Of a stretch of 31,902 nt of DNA, positions 1-10,233 are shown in pieces. Origin of the DNA: Paramecium sonneborni (lineage: Eukaryota > Ciliophora > Oligohymenophorea > Peniculida > Parameciidae); NCBI GenBank assembly GCA_905182985.1, contig CAJJDN010000143.1:1-31902 (forward strand). Direction: 5' to 3'. Both the position numbers and the translations under genes were made by a program. The notes beneath the pieces were generated by a model. That model saw only the letters and a program-made list of their open reading frames with translations, did not search any database and was not told the DNA's origin. The first letter of the stretch is position 1; each line of letters begins with the position of its first letter.

Positions 1-1
1 T

Positions 2-73
2 TTAGTAATGATTTTTGCTTAGTCAAAGATCTGTTTATTAGTTATGACTTTTGTTTAGACAAAGACTTTTATT
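2..73. repeat. 36-bp imperfect tandem repeat, two units
   Basis: Bases 2-37 and 38-73 align over 36 positions at roughly 80 percent identity; both share the pattern TTAGT.ATGA.TTTTG followed by TTAG.CAAAGA. No coding role is visible. It directly precedes the GC-rich block. Confidence 0.6.
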
Positions 74-83
74 GATATAAAAA

Positions 84-213
84 ATCCCCTATCCCCTATC
101 CCCCATGGGGGACGGGGCACTGCAACTCCTCAAAAATCAGTTTTCTGCCTTGGCCCCGACCATATTACTGTCGTGATGTAGGGCGGCAGTAATATGACAG
201 TTTTGACCAAACC
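84..213. other. GC-rich island with palindrome and hairpin
   Basis: This short block is far richer in G+C than anything around it. It contains three 7-base units (ATCCCCT, ATCCCCT, ATCCCCC) at 84-104, a perfect 14-bp palindrome at 99-112, a 6-bp inverted pair CGGGGC/GCCCCG at 113-118 and 153-158, and a hairpin with a 13-bp stem (161-173 with 184-196, one G-T pair) around a 10-base loop. No reading frame fits. It may be a structured RNA, a mobile-element remnant or a foreign insertion; the sequence alone does not decide. Confidence 0.6.
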
Positions 214-313
214 CATATGAGTAGTATTTATCTTAAATTATTTACTCTTATAATTCTCAGTCCACATCTACTTTAGAGTGAAAATTTATTTAATTTCACT
301 TTAGAACAACGAT

Positions 314-545
314 TCATATGTATTTATGAAAAAAGTCTTTTATTTTTTTCATTGAATTACTTTCTTCAATACACAGAACATTTTTTCATGCACTACACCA
401 TTCATTTGTCATACTTAAACAACCATCTTTGTTTACATGATTCCACCATTCTTGCTATTTCCATAGTGAATTACAATAATTAGTCATAAAATTGTTGGAA
501 AATGATCTAAACAAAATACATGCTTATTTAGTGACTAGCAATTAA
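314..545 (-). pseudogene. relic of an unidentified Trp/Cys-rich protein
   Basis: On the minus strand a frame with ciliate codon use runs from about 545 to a TGA at 314-316. It contains a dense cluster of aromatic residues (SLWKQQEWWNHVNKDGC) and later NVLCIEESNS. One in-frame TGA at 386-388 interrupts it. Trp, Cys and His in such density are hard to obtain by chance in this AT-rich DNA, so I read it as the decayed 3' part of a gene. The family is not recognised and no start was found. Confidence 0.45.
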
Positions 546-1030
546 TATAATCAATTAGTTTATGCTGAAACAATATATTATTTATTTAAAAGGAGCAAAG
601 AAATTTATTAAAATTATTTAATTGCTTGATTAGGTGTTCTTTTTCTTTACAAATATGTGTTTGCATTAAGTAATACCTATAACATATGAGATTAGGCTTA
701 AATGGACCTTAAGGATATTTTTTTATACATTTATTATGTCTGGATGTTAACTCAAATAACTTAAATTTAATTATAGAATAGCTACTATTAATTAAAATTC
801 ATTCAGAAGCACTGTTCAATTATGATTTATTTATTTAACATTTTTATAATCAATTAAGATTAATTTTAAAAGAAAATAAATTCAATTAGCCATTTCTAAA
901 TTGGAGTCCCTCGATATTATTTTCTTCGATATACTTGGAGAGCACTAATTTAATAAATTAAATCAAGAGAGAAATGTCCTCATATAATTGATATGTTTTA
1001 GGATCAATTAAGGATTCATAATTTTCACGT
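546..1030. other. no clear gene
   Basis: AT-rich sequence with no convincing frame on either strand. The segment at 640-730 has weak TPR-like scraps (FAL-type starts), so it could be the further-decayed 5' part of the TPR relic that follows. Confidence 0.4.
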
Positions 1031-1036
1031 CTAATT

Positions 1037-1745
1037 ACGCTAAATAGATTTTAAGAGGCTATTGAGTGTTTAGACAAAGCTATATTAATTGATTCTTAGG
1101 ATAATTATACATGAAATAATCAAGGTAAATTATTTACTAAACATTACTATTTAGGTTTTGCATTAAGGAAATTAAATAGATTTTAAGAAGCTCTTGAGTG
1201 CTATGAGCTAATTAGATTAATCCTTAACATGATAGTGCTTGGATTAATAAGGGTAGAACAATATATAATATATTTATTTAGGATTTGCATTAAAAAAATT
1301 AAATAGATACCAAGAAGCTGTTGACTATTATGACAAAGCAATTTAAATAAATTCTAAAAATGATATGGCTTGGAATAACAAAGGTACTAAAATACTAAAA
1401 TTATTATTTAGGTTATCGACAGTTTAGACTAATCAATTTAAATTAATTCTAAAAATGCTTATGCATTTGAAAATAAAGGTAAAAATAAACAAAAAATTAA
1501 AGGTTTTGCATTAATTATTTAAATAGTCAATATGTTATTACACCAATTAAAAGAATCGATAAAGATCTTTCTCTTCATGTTAAACCTGTGACTTTGAAAC
1601 TAAAAGGTAAAAATATAGTATGAAATCAGCTGATGCATTATTTGAATTAGGAAGGAGATCTGAAGCAAAATAATTGTATTTAACTGCATTGTAAAAAGGA
1701 TCCAATGAGAAGGATTACATAAAGAAACAATTATCAAAATTATGA
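1037..1745 (+). pseudogene. decayed TPR-repeat gene
   Basis: TPR (helix-turn-helix protein-interaction) repeats are readable, for example LNRFQEAIECLDKAI and LKKLNRYQEAVDYYDKAI. Small introns lie at 1125-1154, 1253-1281 and 1384-1411, each placed just after the Asn-Lys/Gln-Gly that ends a repeat. It is broken: TGA at 1112-1114 sits where the repeat normally has Trp, a one-base loss near 1219-1221 shifts frame in the second repeat, and the fourth repeat has lost its first helix. The last exon reads well (ADALFELGRRSEAKQLYLTA) and ends at TGA 1743-1745 after a basic tail. It belongs to the same family as the minus-strand TPR genes at 10-15 kb. Confidence 0.75.
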
Positions 1746-1966
1746 ATTAGTATAATTATATTAAATTCTTATGATTACAAAAATTTTTATTGCTAAAACA
1801 TACAAATATTTTTAATTAACCTAACTTTTTATGGATAAATTAAATAATAATTAAATAAAATTTAGGAAACTTTAAAAACTGAAATGGAAAAGTGCAATCA
1901 GCTCTATAATGTCAAACGGAAAATAGAAATATTCATTCTTTTAAATTTTCATTATTACTTATATCA

Positions 1967-2068
1967 TTTGCATTTGCTTTTTGATCCAAACTCAAAAATA
2001 CAAAGAGTATCTTATTGCTCATCTAAATATCTAAATGTAGTTTTAAGAAAGTCTGTATATTTTCTTCA
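1967..2068 (-). pseudogene. relic of a VWA domain
   Basis: The minus strand reads YTDFLKTTFRYLDEQ followed by DTLCIFEFGSKS. This resembles the helix and following strand after the MIDAS loop in ciliate VWA proteins (KxxxLKxTLxYLxxxLxxxDRLCIxxF). It stops at a TGA (1964-1966), and upstream sequence has a further TGA. No DxSxS motif was found. The plus strand here is also open (from 1884), but its product is low-complexity and looks antisense. Assignment rests on this short stretch only. Confidence 0.4.
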
Positions 2069-2325
2069 CCCTCTCAAACCAAATTTTAGAGCTAAGAAAT
2101 AATTAATAGCAAAACATACAAATCCATAATATCTACAAATTAAATAAAGGGGACTTTGGATAAACTTTCTTGATAAATATTTATATTATATAAATATAAG
2201 AGTTCAGCTACACCCATATATAAGTCACTTCCCAATAATTTTAATTATATATTTCAACTTTCTCCTAATATTTGTTGATAAAGCTCTCTAATTAAATAGT
2301 AATAAATTAGATTTAATGAATCAAA

Positions 2326-2763
2326 CTATACTAAATTAATAAATCTTAATTTTATAAGCATTCTTATAAATGCTAACTTCATCTTCTCAATGTTTAAGTA
2401 TATCATTTAACTCTCATATTATAGTTAATTTTTGATTTTATAATCAAAATAGATATTCTATTAATTTTTCTCATTAATAATAAGTATTTTTAAAATTTCC
2501 TAATATGAGAATGAATAGCTTTTGTAATTTAAATCAATTATTCTAATAATTTAAAATTTTTTTCACCTTTATAATTGAATCAAAATCTTTAAACTTATTA
2601 TTTCTGTCACTTTGTACATTTAATCGATTTTATGCTGTGATTATTGATTATAGTTATGTAATAACTCAAACTGAATTTAATTACATAATGAAACATTTAA
2701 ATTCAATTCTTATCTAAAGATATGTAAAGGATGAAACTCATCTATATCTATTGAAGACTTATA
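2326..2763 (-). pseudogene. unidentified gene relic
   Basis: From about 2763 to TGA 2563-2565 the minus strand has an open, protein-like frame (SSIDIDEFHPLHIFRQELNL, then QFELLHNYNQQSQHKIDQMY). Farther down, around 2326-2440, a second stretch (ELNDILKH, EDEVSIYKNAYKIKI) is coding-like but carries several TGA codons. I take both as one decayed gene of unknown family. No start and no domain were recognised. Confidence 0.4.
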
Positions 2764-3013
2764 TCTTTATCATTCATAAAATATTTACCACAAAACCAAA
2801 ACCAAGAAAATGCCTAAATTCTTGGGTAAAATATTCTTAAAGAATAAAGAAAAAAAAGTAGAATTTCTCTTTATAGGATTTCACTTTACTGTTTAATAAT
2901 TGCCTTTCTGCAGTTTCCAGCTAGTATTTCCTGGGATTTTAATTATACATGAACTTATGATAAGTGAAAAATTGAACAAACTTTTCTTATGTAATGATTG
3001 TAAATTAAGAATA

Positions 3014-3331
3014 TCAACAAGCAACATCCCTTTTTTTATAACTAATCTATACATAATTACTCTGCATGATTTATAATGATATCATAAATGTTTCAATATT
3101 TTGTTAGAACAATTTTTCAAATGGTACATATTTAGTTACATTTAATCTACCTACAGACTTTGGAATTAACTTTGGTTCATCGGCATATGCTCTTTTTTCA
3201 ATAATTTTTTGCCTCCTCTTATATTTTTAGTTTAAATTTAAAGAAAAGACAAGGAATTTAGAATACATAAGTTCAGAAATTGAATTATGATAGTATAAAG
3301 CTGGCTTATATTCATAAAAATTTATAATCAT
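3014..3331 (-). CDS. short hypothetical protein, probably a gene fragment
   Basis: An uninterrupted 105-codon frame with ATG at 3329-3331 and TGA at 3014-3016. The central part (KRAYADEPKLIPKSVGRLNV, then TKYVPFEKL) has a mixed composition typical of a conserved protein segment. The N-terminal 40 residues are less convincing and may be intron or upstream non-coding sequence. No domain was recognised. Given the debris around it, this is more likely one surviving exon than a complete small gene. Confidence 0.4.
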
Positions 3332-3689
3332 TATTAATGTTATAGATTTAAGATAGGTTAAGAATGATCAAAAGATTAAACTTGAGGTTCTTACTAACCA
3401 AATATCTATAATCATATTAGTTTAATTCTTCATAAATCATTTTTTAGTCTTCCGAATTATAAATCATAAATGCACATATAATCTAATGATATATATTTTT
3501 TTTGTCTATCTTAAACTATTACTGTTTTTTTTTTTACCTATCAAATTGGAATTCTATTTTCTAATAAAAAGAGATTCAAAAGTTTAATAATAAATGAGGT
3601 GGATTAATTTTAAATTATATTTTTTACCTAAATTCCCTTTTTTCTTATGATAGAGAATAAATTTTCTGCTTCAGAATCATTTGATAATT

Positions 3690-4115
3690 ATGTAAGGTAA
3701 GGAACACAAACATCAATGGTTCGATAGGGATTATGTGATACAACATTTTGTAGAAGGTTGGGCATAAGGAGAGAAGTGGGCCAAGACGCTAGATGAAATC
3801 AACATATGGGTACTGTCACAGAAAAAATTTGGAAAAAAATGTGCAGAAAAGAAGAACATGTAGATGAAATACATATCCAACAAAATTAAAGAAGTGGTGA
3901 AAGAAAAAGGGGAATTTTTCCTCAAGCAATAGAAATTAATCATAAAACATTACATATCATTTTTGTGTTTCAATAATTTATTTATTAATTTTAATATTGC
4001 TTTAAAAATATAAGAATTGTATGATTTATAATTAAAGATTTTTAGCCTAAAATTTCTTAATTTAGCATACCTTGGGGTTCACTTTTATTTATTTTCAACT
4101 TTTCTTACTATTTGA
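3690..4115 (+). CDS. short hypothetical protein
   Basis: A 141-codon frame from ATG 3690 to TGA 4113-4115. The first 75 residues are charged and Trp-containing (QWFDRDYVIQHFVEGWAQGE, KWAKTLDEINIWVLSQKKFG) and look genuinely coding; local G+C is higher than in the flanks. The last 50 residues are hydrophobic and low-complexity and may be 3' non-coding sequence in a chance open frame. No family recognised. The antisense standard-code frame at 3731-3943 is its shadow. Confidence 0.45.
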
Positions 4116-4569
4116 GATGAGTAAATTTGAAAATCTTTATCATTACTTTGAAATTTGCACCACTAATACGAATGATTCTTGATACTTATAATTTCTCATG
4201 ATGCTTTTCAATTTGAAAACTTCTTTTTAGGAAGATTTATTCCTTCTGTCCATAGTTTTAGCAATTTATATTGACATTTTTATAGCCATTTACTATTAAT
4301 CTTATTGAATAACGGCACGTAAAAATAATGATGAGATAGAAAGCTGCTACTCTTATTCTTTTTTCTGAGCCAATTTCAAGAAGTTTATCAGAAGAACTGT
4401 TTCTTCTAGTGCTAGTTTATACAATTATAAAATTTTAAAGTCTATATTGTATATTTCATAAATCAATAATTTTTCACTTGATGTTTTTCGAGGAAATAAA
4501 TCCCCAATAGTGATAAATAAAAGAAATTAATACAATTTAAATATCTTTGAATTTTTCTAAAGAGGTTCT
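4116..4569. other. no clear gene
   Basis: No convincing frame. It lies immediately downstream (minus sense) of the kinase relic, where the C-lobe should follow, so it probably held that part, now beyond recognition. Confidence 0.35.
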
Positions 4570-5195
4570 TCATATTCTTAAATCTTATCGGGGATCTTTA
4601 TGAACATCTAATATGAAATTCTGTAAATATTTATTTAATCCTTTTATGGAATCTTTATTTTTGAATAATATATTTATAGGTTTAATATCTCTATGCATAA
4701 TATCACTGAAATGGATATCTCTAATAGCAGTTATTAATAGCTTTAAGATAGTGTTACATATAAATACTAAGATATTTTCTAATTTATAATAGGTACTATT
4801 AATTAAGGTAAATAAACTAAAGTTAAAGTCATAAAATTGATTTTAATTCAAATTATTTTCATAATAATTAATATATAAATTCCATCTAATGTGAAATTCA
4901 TAATTAATTCATATAAGTTTACTCCTTCCTAATTGTCTTAAATTAAATATACAATATTTTCTCTATTAAATACTTAATGTAAAACTTAAGCATATTCCGA
5001 TCAAATATTTGTTAAACAAGTAATCTAATTATTAATTTGTAACTAAATACAATATAGAAAGAATTTTCAAACCAATATTTGCCTAGACATTTTATTTCAT
5101 AATAATTATATTTTAATCTGTCAATGCTTAAATGTACCTATATGTTTAGAATCCTTTTCTTTGTCAAATTTTCCTTTTCCTAATTATAAAGATGA
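4570..5195 (-). pseudogene. decayed protein kinase
   Basis: The minus strand carries kinase landmarks in the correct order: a glycine-loop-like LGKGKFDKEKD near 5185, a hinge-region stretch NIVYLIQDNQEGVNLYELI near 4950, and the catalytic loop IMHRDIKPINILF at about 4660-4700. Between them are several in-frame TGA codons and at least one lost frame, and no DFG or APE motif follows. The remnant ends at TGA 4570-4572. The order of motifs is strong evidence for a kinase origin; the breaks make function very unlikely. It is distinct from the intact kinase at 25.8-29.6 kb. Confidence 0.8.
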
Positions 5196-5707
5196 TGAAC
5201 TGTAATATACATTATTTTATATTTAATAGTTTATTCAGTTTCAAGACATAAAGATATTTTTTTCAATATTGTTCCATGTGACACTAAAACTTATGAGTTG
5301 CTAATCTTTGTTAACATTTATGCATACTTAATTAAGAGTAATCTTAGAGGAAGCACTTAAAGAACATATTTCTAATAAAAAATGTTTTTTATAGGATAAA
5401 AATAAACTTAACTAAGACTCCATTAATTTAATAATAGATTATTTCATTCAATTAGACCTAACTCAGATTCAACTCTTCTTACTAATAATCTAAATAATTT
5501 CACAATAATTCTATAAAATCTCTTCATAATATTAGTATTGTTAAACAGGAAGTTAAATAATATATATTTGTTGTGTAAAAAATCTTTAGAAATAGTATTC
5601 ATCTCCATTTTTAAGCAAATCTTAAATTTTGAATTAGAGAGGCAAAGCAGACAACGAAGAAATGATGTTTATTTTCAAGTGCTGATTGAATCCATTCAAA
5701 TAACATA
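5196..5707. other. no clear gene
   Basis: AT-rich sequence without a sustained frame. A short plus-strand coding-like piece (RRNDVYFQVLIESIQIT, near 5660-5705) may be the frameshifted upstream end of the next relic. Confidence 0.35.
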
Positions 5708-6345
5708 ATGATTAGTAAGAAGACATAGTTCCTGAATATCCTAGAAGTACTATTAAAAATTTATGCAAATGTTAGAAGTCTATTCTATTCATTTGATTTA
5801 AAAGATAAAGAGGAATTAACATAATTATTATATGAAATTATTTATGAAAATAATTGTAGTTGAGATAATGAATAAAAAATATCATCAATGAATCATTACT
5901 TAATAAGTATATTTTTTCATTTTTATAGAAGTAATTCTAATCCAAATTCAGAAATAATAAAAATTAAGGAAATCAATTTTGCATTAGAAGAAAGAATAAG
6001 ATAAGAGATCTTAATGAATTAAAAAAATAATAAATTTAAAGAGAGGTTGATTCTTAATAAATAATAAAAAAAGACATTTAAAATCTTTAATAATAATTAG
6101 ATATGAATAACGATAAAAAATAAAGAGAAATGATAGTTGTTAGTATTGATTAATAAAGTAAAGTTTAATAAATAACATTAGATTCTTAATACATTACAAC
6201 AGATTAAAAATTGAAATTCATAATAAAATAAATGAGAATGTATAAATTAACATAAAGTTAAAGTATAAATTTTTAATAAGTTTAGAGATATCTAAACAAT
6301 CATATAACAAACCTTTATTTGTATTTCTTTACAATTATTGCATGA
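5708..6345 (+). pseudogene. broken gene, helical charged protein
   Basis: Starting at ATG 5708 the frame reads KTQFLNILEVLLKIYANVRS, then KDKEELTQLLYEIIYENN, hits TGA at 5861-5863, and continues in frame to TGA 6104-6106. A second overlapping frame (open from 5872 to TGA 6343-6345) carries a plausible C-terminal part (REMIVVSIDQQSKVQQITLD). The simplest reading is one gene with an internal stop and a frameshift around 6050-6100. Predicted product is helical, Lys/Gln/Asn rich. No domain recognised. Confidence 0.45.
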
Positions 6346-6609
6346 AAGTTTTTATATTTAAATAATTTTAAAACTTCATAAAATTACTTCTTTATTTTAA
6401 ATTTTTAAAAGTCTTTAATTATTAATATATTATTTTTGAAAAAAATAAATGGGAGGGGAGAAAAATATCAAAAGAACTTTGACGATTTTTGACATAATCA
6501 AATAATTATTTATTTCAAATATTAATCAAGATTCTTAGACGCTTGAATTTGAATATAGAATAATTTATAAAGAAAAACAATTCTTATAATTCTATTAAAA
6601 AAAAACTTA

Positions 6610-9222
6610 ATGAATATTAATTTAAACTAAATTTAATAGAAAAAGCATAATCTTTATAATTTAATAGTCATTTATAATCCAGAAATAAGTGAATCTCTAC
6701 ACTCAAATTTAATAGAATACTCTGAAGGTATAAACAAAACCCCACCTTTATTTATTTGTTATGATATCAATAATAAATTACCAATATAACTTGAATCGGT
6801 AAATTATATTGTTAATGTCTAACCTGGAATAGCAAGAGTTGAAATTTAATAATTATATCGTACATAACACTATTAGGTTCCAATTTCATTAGAATATATG
6901 TTCATAATAGATAAATAATCAGCTGTAAGTAAGATAGTAGCTGAATTAGGTGAAGAAAAAGTTCAAGGTATAGTAAAAGAGCTGGAAGAAGTAAAATAAG
7001 AATATAAATATAAAGAAAGGCTTAAACAAGGAGAAATAATGATATTAAGTTAACAGGATAAATAAAATACTGATTTAAAAAAAGTAAGGATTGGATGTTT
7101 AGCACCTAGAAAAATTTTGAAAATTACCTTTGAATATATATAGCCTTTAAAAGTTTATTTAAACTAATTTTGGATACTAGAAATATCATCAATACATTAA
7201 TTACAAAATTAACAGTTTAATTATTATTCATTTTATAAATAAGTATAACAAAGCATTGATTTGAAACGATTAGAATAAAACTATAAATAAAATATTATAG
7301 TAACAATTCATTTATAAAACTTATTAACATTTGTAAAATCCCCAACACATTAAATTAAATTGGAAAATAATTATTAGTAATTTTTCAATGTAAATTAAAA
7401 AAAGAGTTAAGTAATCTCCTTAGATAATAAATATCCATAAAATTTTGATCCAACTAAAAATTTTTCATTATTATTTTAATCTAATGATATCAATTAGCCG
7501 CATTCCTTTTTAACTCATACAAATAATCATGCTTTGCAACATGTAAAATTTTGTGCAACTTTAACATTAATACCTAAATTTAACTAACTACCTCCAGAAG
7601 ATGCATATAATTCTTATATAAATGATTCAAATGTATCTACATAAACAAAAATGAAGCGAGAGAATTATCTTTTTTTAATTGATAGAAGTGGATCTATGGA
7701 AGGAACACGAATAAAGAAAGCAAAGCAATCATTATTTTTATTCATAAAAAGCTTGCCTGAAGATTGTCTATTTAATGTAATTTCTTTCGGTAGCAATTCA
7801 AAAAAAATGTTTGAAGAATCATAACAATATAATCAAGAATCATAAGATAAAGCAATTGATGATGTAAATAAAATGGAGGCTAATTTTGGAGGAACTGATA
7901 TTTATAAAGCATTATAAGTTGGTATCTACAATAGAGAAAATAGGACTGCTAATTTGGAAACAATCAATGCATTTATATTAACAGATGGAGACGATTCTCC
8001 TGAAAGAATTATAGATTTAGTAAAGAATGAAAACAAAGCCAATTATAGAATTTATGCATTAGGTATTGGTGATGGATGCAATCAAAACTTATTGAAAAGT
8101 ATAACAGAAATTGGAAATGGCAAATGCCATTTTGTTGCAGATAACGAAGACATTAATGCCAAAGTGATTGATTTGTTAGATGATTCTATGACATATTATT
8201 TAAAAGGATTTAAAATAGATTTTCCAAAAATTAATGTCTCTCAAATAATTCCTGATCCAGAATCGCTAACTTCAATTAAATAAAATGAAGAATTAGTAAT
8301 ATAAGTGTTATTTGCTAATCCTATTTAGAAAATTTTAGATTTTCATTTAAGTTGTTATGATCCTTAAGAAAATAAGAAAATCTCATACAAATACACATTT
8401 AATATAAATGAATCATAACAATCCGAGTACTTTCATAAGTTAGCTGCACATAAATTTATAAATTATTATGAAAATTCCTAATAATTAAACCTTAAAAAAC
8501 TGAATAAAATTAAGGTCGATTAATGGAATTTCTATGATTAAGATTTGATTAATTTATCCATAGAAAATCAAATTTTATGCTCGAAAACAGCTTTTATTTG
8601 TGAAATCTGTAATTTAAAAGATAATTTTAAATAATAAATTACAGATAAAATTTATTTTTAAAATCAAAAAGTTGAATCAATATCAGATTAGTATTCAAAG
8701 GATAATGATAGTATGGATTCTGAAAGTTCTGATAATTCTATGGATTAATGTATGTAACCTTCAGATCCTATGTAAGTTTTATCTAGTGTAATGCCTTTAT
8801 GTATTTAGGAACCTGATATACAGTGTTGTTAAGAAGAAAATCAAGAAATTTCAAAAGATTAATATGATTAAACTCAAAAATTGAATTCTTTTGAATAAAA
8901 AAAATATGGATAAACTGTTCTAATAAATTATATTGATTTATTTAAGTATGTATAGGCAAATGGAAGCTTTATTTTAGATGAAAGAACAAATCATTTAATC
9001 AAATTATTTAGTTTAGAGAATGAAAATCATTTAGAAAATATTTTATGGGCAACGATTGTCTCTTTATTTTATTTGGAATTACATTGCTAGAACGATAAAG
9101 CTTCTTGGTAATAAATTTATTAAAAAGGAATCAAATTTCTCCAAAAAAATGGCTAAGATTTCATTAAAATAAAAGCAAAATACTTTTAAAAGTACAAAAA
9201 TTTATTTTAAAGTAGCAATTGA
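6610..9222 (+). CDS. VIT and VWA domain protein
   Basis: A single exon of 870 codons ending at TGA 9220-9222, with dozens of in-frame TAA/TAG read as Gln. The ATG at 6610 is the first after upstream TGA codons near 6544-6552. Residues about 44-160 form a VIT domain (YIVNVQPGIARVEIQQLY, then EEKVQGIVKE). Residues about 350-530 form a VWA domain with a complete metal-binding MIDAS site: DRSGS at 358-362, Thr429 in GGTDI, and Asp459 in TDGDD. A Ser/Asp-rich linker near residue 705 precedes a conserved-looking C-terminal helical region (ENILWATIVSLFYLEL). The VIT+VWA order is that of inter-alpha-trypsin-inhibitor heavy chains, VWA5 and PARP4-like proteins. No signal peptide is evident, so an intracellular protein-binding role is likely. 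It is intact, unlike its left-hand neighbours. Confidence 0.93.
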
Positions 9223-9675
9223 AATAATACTAAAAATATATAAAAATTTATTTGCAATAAAATTCAAAATTATTGTTTTCAATTAATTTATTATATAAAA
9301 TAAATATAAGTGTAATGATGATTGATATTAAAACAGATGTAGATTTTTAATATCATAACGATTGAGTTAGGTTTTAAATTATTTATTAAATTTATTGTAG
9401 TTTGGATCATAAAATAATCTCTTTTATGTTTTAAGTCTAAAAAATTATAATTAGTCAAGAAAAAAATTAGCAAATAAATAATGACATATATCAAGTTAAG
9501 TTTAATTTATCATTAATGTTATAATAAGATTAAACTTTTAAATATATAAGATTCTAATGAATGGATAGAACTGATATATTTTTATTATTTGATTTCTTTA
9601 AATTTTTCTTTTATCATTAAATCTATTTCTACCTATTTTATTATTTTCACCTGTATCAATAACTTAAAAATTCTC
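9223..9675. other. intergenic
   Basis: AT-rich spacer between the convergent VIT/VWA gene and the MORN-like relic. Short standard-code frames (for example minus 9291-9494) are low-complexity and not supported. Confidence 0.5.
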
Positions 9676-10096
9676 TCAAAACTTATGGTTCATCTCAAAC
9701 AAATATCCTACTTTAATTGAATTTCCCTCCACTTCTTTATATAATCCACCAACTCTAGAATTTTATTAAATTAATTTTACATCAATTTTCAATTAAATAT
9801 TAAACCCCATCGACCTGTCTTTCTACCGTTTTTATATTCTCCTTTTCACTCAGCTCAATCCAACTTCCAATCTTAGTTGAATCTCCTTCAGTTTATAAAT
9901 CTCCACCACTAAAAATTAAATTTAAATAATGTTTACATTTTTCTTACCCAAGCTACAATATTCCACATACCAACTCTCCCACAATTTTTATACTCACCTT
10001 TATATGTGAATTAAGAATCATCATTAAATTTTCACTCAATTCAACCCAACTTCCAATCTTAATTGATCCTTCATCTTATGGTCTATCACCAACTCT
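9676..10096 (-). pseudogene. decayed MORN-like repeat gene
   Basis: Repeats of the type SIKIGSWVELSE...YKGEYKN.GRVGMWN are readable, the same module as in the intact gene at 30-31.9 kb. Two mini-introns remain at 9755-9780 and 9909-9936, each just before the Gly-Gly that opens a repeat, as in the intact gene. Damage: a one-base loss after SENL in the first repeat, a deletion of roughly 30 bases plus frame change in the second, an in-frame TGA after IFN, and a final TGA at 9676-9678. No start codon was found. I infer a dead paralogue. Confidence 0.75.
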
Positions 10097-10233
10097 AATC
10101 TTTTTATAAAGAAGAATCAAATTAATTTATTAAATAGAAAATATTTAGTGGACCAATTATTTTATATCAATTAGTCTTTTAATTGAGATGTCTAAAAGTT
10201 AATATTATTTTGGATTTAAATAAAAACTTTTAA

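Noticed and set aside
84..104. Repeated C4-containing 7-mers as a possible internal telomere
   Set aside because: The unit ATCCCCT is not the CCCCAA/CCCAAA type expected in this ciliate group, and only three units occur.
161..196. ATATTAC in the GC-rich hairpin, reminiscent of the nicking motif of circular single-stranded DNA viruses
   Set aside because: In those viruses the nonanucleotide lies in the loop; here it is in the stem, and the match is incomplete. No Rep-like frame is nearby.
1884..2433. Plus-strand open frame from ATG 1884 that stays open to a TGA near 2433 in the ciliate code
   Set aside because: Its product is low-complexity and it lies antisense to a VWA-like stretch and another coding-like relic on the minus strand.
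3731..3943. Minus-strand 70-codon frame in the standard code
   Set aside because: It is antisense to the better plus-strand frame at 3690-4115 and is Phe/Ser-rich.
9291..9494. Minus-strand 67-codon frame
   Set aside because: Low-complexity Ile/Asn/Tyr-rich product in an intergenic spacer, with no homology cue.
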